This document shows, one piece after another, positions 37,971-48,632 of a DNA stretch of 64,000 bases. The notes beneath the pieces were generated by a model, which did no database searches, was not told where the DNA came from, and saw only the letters and a list, made by a program, of their open reading frames with translations. This stretch comes from Antedon mediterranea (Eukaryota > Echinodermata > Crinoidea > Comatulida > Antedonidae): the NCBI RefSeq assembly GCF_964355755.1, contig NC_092679.1, forward strand, positions 1,302,001 through 1,366,000, read 5' to 3'. The translations under genes were made by a program, and so were the position numbers. Positions within the stretch are counted from its first letter, which is position 1, and every line of letters begins with the position of its first letter.

Positions 37971-39184
37971 TTTTGCACAATCTATACAAAACAACAGTAT
38001 GAAATACACAATTACATTTATATCTTTTAATAAATTTATATATATCTGCACAAACAAGAATGACCCACTTAACCCAATACAGTACTATTATTAATACAAC
38101 CTTGTTAATGTTAGCAGCCTTGCTAGGCTTTAGGCTTATGATTCCTACTATCTACTAATACTATTCTATTGCCTTAGTTAAGTTAGGTAGGCCTATGTCT
38201 AGCTAGCCTAGCCTACTACTGGATATCCCCTACTACTATCTATAGTAACAGTAACTATAGAATAGGCCTATACAATACTTGCGGCAGGCCTAGCCCAGTG
38301 GGTGGGTAGGCCTAGTTAGCAGGCGCAGCCTAGCTAGCTAAAGAGGCTAGTATAGGTAGGGTAGGGCCCTGGCCCTAGCTAGCCTAGCCGCTAGAGAAGT
38401 ACGTAGCCTAGCTAGCTATGGCCAGGTCCATACAATTAGGCATATATACTTTTTATTTATTAGTGGCCTAGCCAAAATCTGTATATATCTTTGGTTGTTT
38501 TTCCTCAATTAAATACTTGCCCTCTTTTCTGCGAATAGCCTTACAAACAATTATTAATTTTATTTGCAGCAAAATAAATGATTTCCACCAAAACAAAAGG
38601 GAACTTCTCTAAAATATTGAGGGCGTAACAGCTATTTATTAATATGGTGTGCAAAACGGGCCAATAAAACAGAACTTAATTATTTATTCTGTTTTATTGC
38701 ATATCATTATCGCAGCCGAAGTTGAATAACTGATAATACATTAAAATCGAGGGTAAAAGCACAATAAAAAAAATAGTAAATATGTAACCACAGAGAAACA
38801 TGGTACATACACATTAAACACTACATTTAGTACTTTTCGATTTACCATCAACGATTTAATATAAGAAAATATACAATATAATTTTATTTAGTGATCATTT
38901 ATTATGAACAAATACATTTTGCACATATTATTTCAAAATGTTTATCATAACTTCTAATATGCTTGGCCTGTTGTTCCCACTCTCTAATGACGTAATGCAA
39001 GGACGTAAACGCAACTCAAGTAATTTGACCAATCACAAGCGATAGATTATTCTGTCATTGTTATCATTGGTCAATTCGCTTGCGTTGTGCGTCCAAGTGA
39101 GTAAACCAAACTTGACCAAAAACAAAAACAACGGAGCTGCAAACAAGAGAGAATTCGTGGCTTTTGCAGTCGATGGGGATTGAA
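37971..39184. other. Region between the two TPMT genes
   Basis: It holds the presumed promoter of TPMT copy 1 and the 3' flank of copy 2. A cluster of CTAG, AGGCCT and GCTAGC palindromes runs from 38,110 to 38,440. 38,590-38,665 is homologous to the 3' flank of copy 1 (34,296-34,395). A palindromic MITE occupies about 38,985-39,115. No ORF or RNA gene is supported. Confidence 0.65.
38985..39115. mobile_element. Palindromic MITE (GCAACGCAAG type), copy 1
   Basis: ATGCAAGGACGTAAACGCAA at the left and TTGCGTTGTGCGTCCAAG at the right form imperfect inverted arms around CCAATCACAAG / CATTGGTCAA. A related element lies at 40,935-41,100. It sits just downstream of TPMT copy 2. Confidence 0.65.
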
Positions 39185-41709
39185 TCATTTTGGCTTCATT
39201 AGGAACACAGTTTCATAATAAACGGCTTCTCTACCATGTACACGATATGACGATGCGTCAAGCTTCTCTAGGGTACACGTTGGTTCTACAAAACAAGAAA
39301 TTTGATAGATAAGAATAACATTGTCAGCTAACGCAAATAGTTCTAATTATCTACTGTATTCTTACCCACGGATGAAGAAGAGTGAAATTATAATTTAACT
39401 TTTTCCTTGTTCTTACCATAAAGTTCTTTAACTACTGAATTTGGAACATCAAACGGATGCAGTACACCTATAAAACCAATCATAAACATTTGTATAGTAA
39501 TTTTATTTTACTATGTCTAATTGACACAAAGCTATTTTTTGGAAAGTAGATAGCAGTATTGATAGGCCATATACTATAGCTTGAAAATAGTATGGTTTTT
39601 TTTTCTAAATAAAATATTACAGTAATACTAGATTGACCGTGTGTGTCATCTCTAACTTATAATGAATTATATTTTATTTACTTTATTTTTAATGTGTATA
39701 TATTATTTCTACCTGATTTTATGGGATCAAAGTCTAACGCAATTAGTAGGTATCGGCAACTATCCGCCATTAACGAAGTCAATGTAGATACATACCTAAA
39801 AGAAAAACTTCTATACCGTAATTGTGTTTTTAAAATGTGACGTAATGTATAATTAATACATGTTGATTCAAGTTATTAGGCCTATTGGATTGTTGTACAA
39901 CCAACTTACTTTTGTCTATCTTGTTTATTAATAGCGACCAATGACCCGTTATCCCATATACAATCAAAATCTCCAATGATATCTCTAAAATAAAAGAACA
40001 CAACAGGCTCTTATTATCTTAATAGTGTCCAAATAATGGTTGGTTAATCGTTCACCCACGAACACACATCTGACCGGAACATGGTGTCCATTTATAATCA
40101 ATGCCCGAACACTGATGATCAAATTTTCCACTTTTTTTTACTTACTTTTTCATTGAAAACAAATTAGCTTTGTATATTGTAATTTTGCCATCTTTACTCT
40201 AAAAAAAAAGAAGAGAAAGCTTTTAGTGTAAAGAATAGGATTTATGGCAAACGTAAAATTCAATGAATTACCACATCACATTTTAAATATTTTAAATTAC
40301 TGTGACAGTATTAGGCCAGGGAGTTTACAACTACTCATAACCTCAGAACAGAAACTGAATTCGAAATTTCCTTCACAAGACTAACTTGCAGTCAACAAGT
40401 TTATACACATATATGGACCAAAATTGTGGAAAGAATTCACTTGTAATGGTGGTAATAAACCGGTTATTTTAAAGAAACAAAATAAATGTATAAAAAAACA
40501 GGTCAAAAAATACTTTTTATCACTATATGCTGATTAACAACACCTTTGTTTTATTTAAGTTCTATATACTTGTTCTTATGTAAAAGGGTCCTACAAAAAA
40601 AGAAGCTACAGCTTTTTTATGCAGGATCCCTGTTTTCAGTTGTACTGTAATTATGATGTACTGTAATTGATGACTAAATAAATGTGGAATAAATAGTTAT
40701 CTTTAGTACTTTACTAAACATAGTTTAATGTACCAATTACAAACCTTATATCTCGTTGCTCCTTGTATTTCTGGTACCGATTCTTTTACATATTCAATAC
40801 CTTGATCTTCAAAGAAACTCAAAATTCCTACTTCGGAAACATCAACACCTACGACACTATGACCCAAATCTGCAAACCTACAAAAAAAAAAAAAAAAAAA
40901 AACCTTTTAAAATCCTATTTACAAAATTATAGAGCGCGGCGAGTTAAGCTTTCCCCCTAGAGACGTAGCCTACGCGCAACGCAAGTTAATTGACCAATGA
41001 CAAGCCACTGTTCGAATAATCCATCACTTGTGATTGACCAAATCACTTACGTTGCGTTAGGTCCTTGCGTTGCGTCGCTAGTGGGAAACCAAGCTTTATC
41101 ATGTGTATCATCAAATTATTAAAGTTTACTGGCATTATTCTTTCTTCCTTTGCCTTGATATTGTTTTACAACGCTTCAAGAATTTTCTTTTTTAGCTACC
41201 TAACTTTATTCCTAAATATAATCAAACATTTTACAAAATTACTTTGACTACGTACCAACACTCACTCTTACCATTTCATGTCGAGAGACTTCCCACAAAG
41301 AGGAACAAACACCCTGCAATTAGATTGGTTGTCAAACAACTTTTCTGCATGTTTTTGCAACATTCTAATAAAGTAAAATAGATGTCCAAACGTTTAAAAT
41401 TGGTGAAATATCTGTAGAGTTTTCTTTAAGAATACAGCAGGTGGCAAATACTTATAAGAATAAATGATAGTGGACGCTTAAAACAATGACTGAAGATTCA
41501 CCAGGGAAATGTATTTTTTCTCTTTTAGTTAATCATCGGCCTTCGAAGTAGAACTGAGTGTTAGTATGGACAATTTTTTTGTAAAAAAAACAATTGGGAG
41601 AAATTGTATTTTAGTAATAAAAAGCAACAAACGGATAGATAAAATCATTGTGGAAAACAATGTCACCGGCCTTCCACGAAGACATCCAGTACTCAGTAGA
41701 CAGCGCCAT
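39185..41709 (-). CDS. TPMT: Thiopurine S-methyltransferase-like protein, copy 2
   Basis: Eight coding exons on the minus strand: 41709-41633, 41364-41272, 40877-40745, 40198-40146, 39984-39910, 39795-39713, 39467-39417 and 39285-39185, giving 222 codons (221 residues). Every intron has the same phase as in copy 1, so this is a tandem paralogue. Exon 1 is read in a frame not obvious from long ORFs: MALSTEYWMSSWKAGD..FH, matching the TPMT N-terminus, ending CC before GTTTGT exactly as in copy 1. The SAM-binding segment RVFVPLCGKSLDMKW is intact. In the active-site segment WDNGSLVA, the arginine equivalent to human Arg152 is asparagine (about residue 131), while an arginine (about 203) stands where human Arg226 would align. 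Exon 3 is ~70% identical to copy 1 at protein level. The reading frame is fully open, so it is probably functional with altered specificity. This last point is inference. Confidence 0.92.
40260..40695 (+). mobile_element. LINE 3'-end fragment (CR1-like)
   Basis: The plus strand encodes GPKLWKEF followed by a lysine-rich tail ending KKYFLSLYAD and a stop at about 40,535. This is typical of the C-terminus of CR1-clade reverse-transcriptase ORFs. The 3' region with TCCTACAAAAAAAGAAGC...GCAGGATCC forms a stem. It is inserted in intron 3 of TPMT copy 2. Confidence 0.65.
40935..41100. mobile_element. Palindromic MITE (GCAACGCAAG type), copy 2
   Basis: Inverted arms ACGCGCAACGCAAGTTAAT and TTGCGTTGCGTCGCTAGTGG flank CCAATGACAAG / TGATTGACCAA. 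It is related to 38,985-39,115 and lies in intron 2 of TPMT copy 2. Confidence 0.7.
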
Positions 41710-42372
41710 TGTACTTGGCAAACTCTAAAAAAGAACACAAATATTTTAAAACTAGTTTCAATTCCAAAAAAAGAATTAGTAATTATAGGCTCAATGCTGA
41801 TCAAGGTTAAAATGTCTATTGTTTACTATTATATCACAAAAAAAGGCATTTAGTATTTCACGATTCTTGTTCGGCCTCACCGCAAATAACAAAAGTAGAT
41901 TGAGGGAACGTGCATGACGTCACAGTAGTACGCTCAGCTTCGGCTACCCTTTCAATAGTGTATGTATACTGTACAGTTAGGTCAACCATGTCCACATTAC
42001 ACGGACAATACTCACTTATTGTTTGTTGCCGATAAGTTTCTTCGTCTTGAGTAATTCGTACAGTTACAGAATCAGTACTACTAACAGTATACTAGACTTA
42101 TTCATCTGGCGTTTTTCTAAACACTGTGTATAGGATCATGTACAGATAATATCTCTATGGTAGGAAATAATCTCTATGATACTCAATTTGTTTGAGTAAG
42201 CCTGCACAACGCATTCAAGCATGAATGATAAAGCTTATTTGTGTATTCAAAAGAGTTATAGGCTACTATTGTAATTTTTGTCTGTAAATTGGATGCACCA
42301 TTAACTAATAAATGTGTGCCACCGATATAATAAATAAAATTCCTATGAATAAATAAAAAAATAAATACTCAC

Positions 42373-42440
42373 GTTCTATTCTTAGACTCTCGCTTTACTA
42401 CTGTCGTCTCGTCTCTGCTGACTGTCAGCAACTACTTAGT
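42373..42440 (-). promoter_or_regulatory. Likely 5' noncoding exon and promoter region of TPMT copy 2
   Basis: On the minus strand GAATAGAAC is followed by a strong donor GTGAGTAT at 42,372. The coding exon is preceded by TTCTTTTTTAG (ending about 41,722), a good acceptor. Joining them would give a noncoding leader exon. A TGACGTCA box lies at about 41,913. The transcription start was not determined. Confidence 0.45.
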
Positions 42441-43234
42441 ACTGACAAGCAACAAATAAAACGATAGCATCTGGGTCATGGTCAATTATTTATTATTAGG
42501 CCTATTTATTAACTATTGCTTTTGAAATTCAACAGCGCCATCTATTTTGTACTTCCGCCGCGACGAAGATTGAATGTTATAATATGATAGTAGGCGTGTT
42601 AATGTTCTTATTTGAGGCAAATCCTTCAAATGTCACAGTTATTCATTGGTGTATCAACAAAAACATAAATGGAAGGGTTACTATGGTGTCATTGGAAATA
42701 GAAATTAATACTGATCATTTGATTCTATTACACTTACAAAACTTATACAAAAAGTCATAGTTGCACAGTTTATATTTAGCAATAATAAATACCATAGGCC
42801 TACTGTTTGGTAGTATCGAGATAGCTTTTTGTGGTCCTGAATACAGTTTTCGCGATGGAAGTACATTTTTGGAGAGATATATGTACTAATTTAAATGCCT
42901 TTAGATCGTTTGTATGATTTTGATTAATCAATGGGAACATCTTTACATGACGTGGAATCGTTAAAAAAAAAAAAGAATTAGTCTAGATGAGTTCCAGTTG
43001 CCTGTCGAAGTTTCGTTATGGTACCGCTAGGCCTAAGCCGGTTTGGTCGTTTGTTGTCATAATTAACACTACAGTAGGTTTTTATAAAATCCAAATAGAT
43101 AGAATATTTAATTAATAACAAATTATTAAAAACCAAATTTACTACTATGCCTACCTTTTATTCAATCTGACTAACATGACAGGAATCTATTTAAATGTTA
43201 TATAATGAATTATTTTTTATATTTGTGTAATAGT

Positions 43235-43337
43235 TCAAATAATGGCATTTGGTGAATGATGAAATGGTATATTTCAACTCGGCTTCGCCTCGTTGTTGAA
43301 ATATAACTTTCATCATTCACCTCATGCCATTATTTTG
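43235..43337. repeat. Long near-perfect hairpin
   Basis: CAAATAATGGCATTTGGTGA on the left pairs with TCACCTCATGCCATTATTTTG on the right, and the pairing continues inward through GATGAAA / TTTCATC and TATTTCAAC / GTTGAAATA to a loop CGGCTTCGCCTCG. The stem is about 42 bp with few mismatches. It could be a MITE or a structured element. Confidence 0.85.
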
Positions 43338-43636
43338 TACCATTACACTCATAAACATTCGTTTTGCGTTGTTGCATGCGTCGTCCTAGAGGGGGAACCA
43401 AGTATATACGGGTCGTGTGCGCGCGTGTCTAGTGAAACGAGTGCCCTGGTGGTGGTACTATTGCACTTAATAAGTAACCGTTGTTTTCATAAATTAAAAG
43501 ATATTATAATTATGGAAACATGACAACATAACAACTGGGCATCAAGACATTGTAAAATTGAACGGCGGAATAAATAATTTCTATATATAATTTATTATTA
43601 AAAGTATTACATCAAAATTTAAAATTTAAAACAACT

Positions 43637-44437
43637 TTAAAAATCGTCTTCGTCGGCGATAGAATCTTGCAAGGGTCGTTTCGTTCCGATTGCCGGTAAC
43701 GGTTCCTTTAACGGAAAACGTTTAAGCCTAATTTCTTTGGCGTAGTCGACTTTTGATATGTAGTTGTATTGCGGCGGTGGATGTAGACGTAATCTACGTG
43801 TTCGTTTTAAAAGCAGTTGTCCTCGCATCACAGCTAGCTCGTTCAAGTCAGGTGTTTTGTTACGTAACTCGATGTCTTGGAGGCGGATGACACTGTCATT
43901 ATGAGGAATAATACCCTGCCTTCTAAAATGATAAAAACATATCAACACCGTACACAGGTAACATTAACAATACAAAACAAAAGTGGGACGGTAACCAATA
44001 TATTCTACAGCATAAAAACCAGTACAAATTCAACAAGTAAAGTACCTGAAAACAAAATTAGGCCTATGCCTAAGTATTATTACTTACTGAATAGCGTGTG
44101 CTTCCTTATACTTCCCACCGAATAATCTGCTGAAATGTGCTGCGGCGTTTATAGGCCGAATTATTCGATTTGGAATGTTCAATCGTTCTAAATTCATGTC
44201 TCCAATTTCTTCTAGACCTAGTTCGGAATTATTCCACCGGCCGCCGCCACCACCGGCGTCGTCGTCGGCTATCTCGATATTCTTTCGTCGTAGTTTTCTT
44301 CGGCGGCGAGGCCGAGATTTTCTGTCTTGTTCAAAGATATTTATTTGACTTTTTTGGTTTTCTTGGTATTTGTTTAGTCTTTTATCACGTAGGTCATCTT
44401 TACTTTTTGTTTCATCTAAATATTCATCGATATCCAT
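43637..44437 (-). CDS. Unrecognised two-exon basic protein
   Basis: Exon 1 is 44437-44088 and exon 2 is 43922-43637, with donor GTAAGTA and acceptor CATTTTAG. Phases agree (CA + A gives Gln) and total 212 codons (211 residues). The N-terminus is charged (MDIDEYLDETKSKDDLRDKR) and is followed by a strongly basic block RPRRRRKLRRK (about 41-52) that could act as a nuclear localisation signal. A glycine-rich linker comes next (AGGGGGRW). The conserved-looking second half contains NRIIRPINAAAHFSRLFGG and IELRNKTPDLNELAVMRGQ, and the C-terminus is acidic (ADEDDF). I do not recognise a family. The well-formed splice junction and poly(A) signal argue that it is real. Confidence 0.75.
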
Positions 44438-46109
44438 TCTTATTCCTTAACGAATGAGTACCTGACTATAAAATCGTGTGATTCTAGAGACTGTTTCTAA
44501 ACTATTAGTATTATAATAATATTATTTGCCATCGCGTTTTGTTGCTAAGTAGAACCATGGTGATAAAAAGTATGCGTGCAGAATATGCGCGCGTGAATTT
44601 TCTACCAATCACAGCAAAGCATTTCATTTGTTTGGAGATTAATACACCTTTTACAATTGTACTATTATATATATACAGTAATTGGATACAAGTGTAATTA
44701 TAATCTGAAATATAGGTGTGAAACATTTTTTATGTATATAATAATGTAAATATAAACTCAAATCCCTTGCCAGTCGATCGATCGGCATTATTCATAGCCT
44801 AGATTTAGTGGAGTGTGATTGTTAAGCGTAAAATGTCACCTAGGTGATAAGGACGCTGGATAAACTCGGCTAAATCTCTGGAGAACATTCCTAATCAATA
44901 AGTTTATATATCAACATTCACAAGTGAACAAAGTAAGCTTATTTGAATTAAACAAAGAACATGCACCGAACTTCTGATTTTACTCTCTCTCTCTCCCCCT
45001 CCTTCTCCTGCACCATTGAAGAAAATAAAGTCTATCATCATATTAAACTCATGACCATGAAAGCAAACCTCTAGGGCTAAAGAAGATGTTATTTTTTATT
45101 TACTAATTTTACTGATTGTCAGTAGATATAAACAAAAGTAATTTCAAATTCATCCTACCAAACGAATAATATCAATACGACGAATAATATAATTTCATTT
45201 AAATAAAAAGAATAGTTTTTTTGTCTCGTAATTCCCGTTTAAAAAAAAACCCAAACAATATATTACTATAAGACTTGTTATAGAAAGGCATGATGCAGAA
45301 TAAATTCAATAAAATTACTTGGTTTTAATTAAACAACACGGTCATTATTATCGGAAAGTAGTGTTGTCGTAGAAACAGGACGCGTTTAATTTAACATGTT
45401 GGTATGTTGACACGCGATGAGAGACGTTGAGGTGTTGTTATGCACGCGCTTCATTGACCAATAAACGCGCTTTAAGTGGAGAAGTCTTCTCTTAATTGTC
45501 AGGTGACGAAGATTATATTATATTATTTCTATGATATTATCGAAATTAAGTTATAGATATCATTAATTATAAATATATGAATTAACATACTGTATCAATT
45601 ACCTTAGCTTTAATTACACCACTCTTCTTACATATTAATGTATCGATATAAATCGAGAATGACAAAATTAATTCAAAGACTATAAAAAGGCTTGTTTATT
45701 ATATTTTAGTGTTTTTTAAATAAATTTGGCAAAAACTAAAAAAAAAGGGTTCCCCCACCCCCCACGAAATGAAACGTATACGGAAGTAGTCACTATTTCC
45801 TGGGATATACCAACGTGAAAATTTGTCTAAAAAAGTCAAATTGAATACCGCAGGTTTTCTTGTCATGATTCCAGACCTCAATTTAAATGACTGATTGTCG
45901 TCGTCGCCGCCTACCGTATGTCGCACAGATAGAATTGATTTACTCTTATAGTGAGAGTACTTTTGTATATGGTGGTCTAAATCAAGAATTTTAAATCGTA
46001 GAATCGAGCGCACGATTTATGTAAATGTGCGCGCGCACATTGCGTTTATCATACGTTCTCTGCAACGATATTTGAAAAAGGTTTGACGCTAGTTTCTGGT
46101 TAGTGCACT
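44438..46109. other. Intergenic region and probable 3' UTR of the 355-residue gene
   Basis: A 104-codon open frame (46,013-45,699, minus) lies directly downstream of the stop at 46,110. It is more likely 3' UTR than a separate gene, with AATAAA (as TTTATT near 45,696) at its end. A (CT)n tract lies at 44,982-45,012. Otherwise no supported feature is seen. Confidence 0.55.
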
Positions 46110-47177
46110 TTATGAACGAATAAAATCAGAAATGACTGAAGAAGTTGGTGTAACAGAATTGCTGTTGGTGGCATCCGATTGTGTTTTATCTAATGGCGGT
46201 AAATGATAAACTTTGTATGGTTCTCGCAACCCGCCGGCAGACGACTCCGCCGTCTGACTACGACGAAGATTCGGCGACGATTTATTCCATATATTCCTGT
46301 ATAGTCCCGCATCGCATTCCACCAACGCAATTCCTTGTACACCCATTGTCTGCGTGTCTATAATAGGTAATGGATGATCTATATCAACCGCTACGTCATA
46401 GGGTGATTTTGGCACGCGCGCGTCGTAACTTGAGCGTGACCTTACAACGGAGGAAGAAGAAGTAGTGTCAACCGTTGTATCGTGTGACGTAATTTTTATT
46501 TCAGATGCTTCACCACCAATAAAAGTTTTTCCTTTGAGAGAAGATTTTTTGATAGGTTTTAATTTAGTCTTTGAATCGTATGAGTATGATTTTACACGTC
46601 GTCTTGTGTAAGTCGAATGTAATTGAGTTGTACTTGAATGATTGCTTAGTTGTCTGCCTTCTGGCGATAAAGGAGAGATAAACACGTTATCGTCGTCGAA
46701 GTCCTCCAAATCGGGTGTTACACTCCTGGTGCTTGCATTGGAAATAGCGTCAACTTCGTTAATCCGACTCATTTCGGTTGTATTAGCTCTTCTTCTAAAT
46801 TGCTTGTTCTCATAATCGTATTCCTCCTGTTCTGCGATCTTTAGTTGATGAGGCCTACGACATCCGTAACTAGACATTGGTCGTGAAGATGACGGTTTAC
46901 CAGATTGAGTGGTGTTGTTATCCACGATTTCTTGTTGGGACTTCCTAGCGACAGAGGCTGTTTTTGGTCTCGATATAGAGTCAAGCGCAAGTCGTGGTTG
47001 AGTTGTGATCGAAGACAGAAGATACGAATCGTTATCTTCAGTATCATTTTTTGAGCTGCTACTCAAACAACGATTGAATTTCGATTGGTCTCTCAAAAAA
47101 GACATCATCTGTTCTCTTTTTGAACTTTCAAATTCATGGTCCATTCGTTTAAGAGCTCCTTTATCCTGCTGCTCCAT
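46110..47177 (-). CDS. Unrecognised single-exon Ser/Thr-rich protein (355 aa)
   Basis: A continuous 355-residue frame with a good start context (AAAATGG). It is rich in Ser, Thr, Arg and Asp and has no transmembrane or folded-domain signature that I can see. It contains several possible phosphorylation clusters (SRPKTASVARKS, SRPMSSYG, ASTRSVTPDLEDFDDD, VFISPLSPEG). A basic stretch (TRRRVKSYSYDSKTKLKPIK) and a more ordered-looking segment near the C-terminus (DIDHPLPIIDTQTMGVQGIA, then LYRNIWNKSSPNLRRS) follow. It probably codes for a disordered adaptor or cytoskeleton-associated protein, but that is inference from composition only. It is transcribed divergently from UBR7, with ~1.45 kb between the two starts. 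Confidence 0.75.
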   Translation of the reverse strand: MEQQDKGALKRMDHEFESSKREQMMSFLRDQSKFNRCLSSSSKNDTEDNDSYLLSSITTQPRLALDSISRPKTASVARKSQQEIVDNNTTQSGKPSSSRPMSSYGCRRPHQLKIAEQEEYDYENKQFRRRANTTEMSRINEVDAISNASTRSVTPDLEDFDDDNVFISPLSPEGRQLSNHSSTTQLHSTYTRRRVKSYSYDSKTKLKPIKKSSLKGKTFIGGEASEIKITSHDTTVDTTSSSSVVRSRSSYDARVPKSPYDVAVDIDHPLPIIDTQTMGVQGIALVECDAGLYRNIWNKSSPNLRRSQTAESSAGGLREPYKVYHLPPLDKTQSDATNSNSVTPTSSVISDFIRS

Positions 47178-48632
47178 TTTAAAATGTCGGATCTTGACGA
47201 TACAATTGGAAATATCACTTAGGCCTACATAGAGATATTACAAATGGGCCTATACAAATTCCAAAGAGGTGCAACCAGTGAGCTTTCCTCAAGTTGAAAC
47301 TTAAGCAACTACTTCAAGTGTCCACCTTGTCACTGACAATGAAAAAACACAAAATGATGTGTTCAGCTCTCGTATGATAGAAACGGTTTCGCTGACTCGC
47401 AGTACAGTAGATATAAAAAGAATTTAGTGACTATGGGAATACATCGCTGTATAGACTCTCTAGTCGTTAGCAAATTTACACACACAAATAGATCATTGAA
47501 AACATCTGTATTGTAAACACTGCACTCTGAATAGAGATGTGTTGTTCACTAATACTATATAACAATACAGACATGTTTAGACTTACGTAGGAAAACTTGC
47601 CCTTCCCGTTTTATTGCTTACTCCACCTGTTTTATATCGATTTCATGTATATACACTACCGATATTTGGGTAAGTAAAGATACGGGAAGAGCGTCACCGT
47701 ATCCATTGCCGACACACGCAACGTATTTGTTAACTTATCGATCACCAATAATATGTACATACAGCAGTCGGCATTTTAATGTCGATCACTACTCTGCGTA
47801 TCCTGCAGACACAGTTTAAAAGGTGTCGCCACAGCTCAATATATGATAATTTAATAGGCCTTCAGTTTCTTTTATGACAAAACATTTTTTTTAATATATA
47901 TAGGCCTACAAGGTAAAAAACAAAACCGACCATAAAGGTGCTCTATAACTCTGCATGATTCAGTATTTATTTTTTTTTTAACGTCAAAACTATGGCTTGC
48001 TGGTTATATTATATAAATATTGAAAATTACAGATTTGTATCTGTAATTTTCAAACAGAAATATAAAAACAATAGTGGTTTAATAATTGTAAGGGTATGTA
48101 ATGAGTAGAATGATCTGGGTTCAAATCTTGCCTTGGGTGACTTCAGTCTCATTTTTAGTGATGTCTCATCTTTACTGATTAACGCCTATACATTTAAATA
48201 CAGTAAAGCCGCCCCTCCTTGTGACACTTGTTTGGGGTCCCAACGTGTCCTAGTATATGGGGTCTACTGAAGGCCTTAGTATAAAAACAATTATGTGGTG
48301 AAAAAACTCGATATTATTTACCGGTATTAATAAAAGGTAATATTACTCCACGGTCCATACTTTAATAATCGCGTTTTATTTTGTAGCTTAATATATGGTT
48401 TGATTTTGACGTACATATATGAAATATTATTAATTAATATTTTAAGAATGCACTTTTTGCGACGATATTTTTTTGTAATGTTATATAATGGGTCTGCCAT
48501 AGATCGATCTCAAACTATTAATTAACATTGCCAAAAACATGGTTTAGAAGCGGAATGTACCGACCTACTTACAATACTGACTCCTATATTCATGGATTTC
48601 ACAAAACCCGGCGTAAAGAAAACAAAACAAAA
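47178..48632. promoter_or_regulatory. Divergent intergenic region between the 355-aa gene and UBR7
   Basis: This region must hold the promoters of both flanking genes. The visible structure is a perfect 15-bp hairpin at 48,020-48,053 (TTGAAAATTACAGAT with a TTGT loop). An upstream in-frame ATG at 48,528 would add 35 residues to UBR7, but this part looks like 5' leader. No TATA box could be assigned. Confidence 0.55.

Larger units (their letters stand above)
41710..43636. other. Intergenic region upstream of TPMT copy 2
   Basis: Apart from the candidate leader exon near 42.4 kb and the long hairpin at 43,235-43,337, nothing gene-like is seen. Open frames here are short, without splice support or homology that I can recognise. 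TTTATT near 43,588 is a candidate poly(A) signal (AATAAA on the minus strand) for the gene ending at 43,637. Confidence 0.6.

Noticed and set aside
41529-41853. Two long frames around TPMT copy 2 exon 1
   Set aside because: The real exon is in a third frame (MALSTEYW..), which matches TPMT and has the same phase-2 donor as copy 1.
45699-46013. Separate 104-residue minus-strand gene
   Set aside because: It lies directly after the stop of the 355-residue gene and ahead of a poly(A) signal, so 3' UTR is the simpler reading.
48528-48632. Longer UBR7 start at 48,528
   Set aside because: The extra 35 residues are unlike any UBR7 N-terminus, while MAGCS at 48,633 aligns with the human start.
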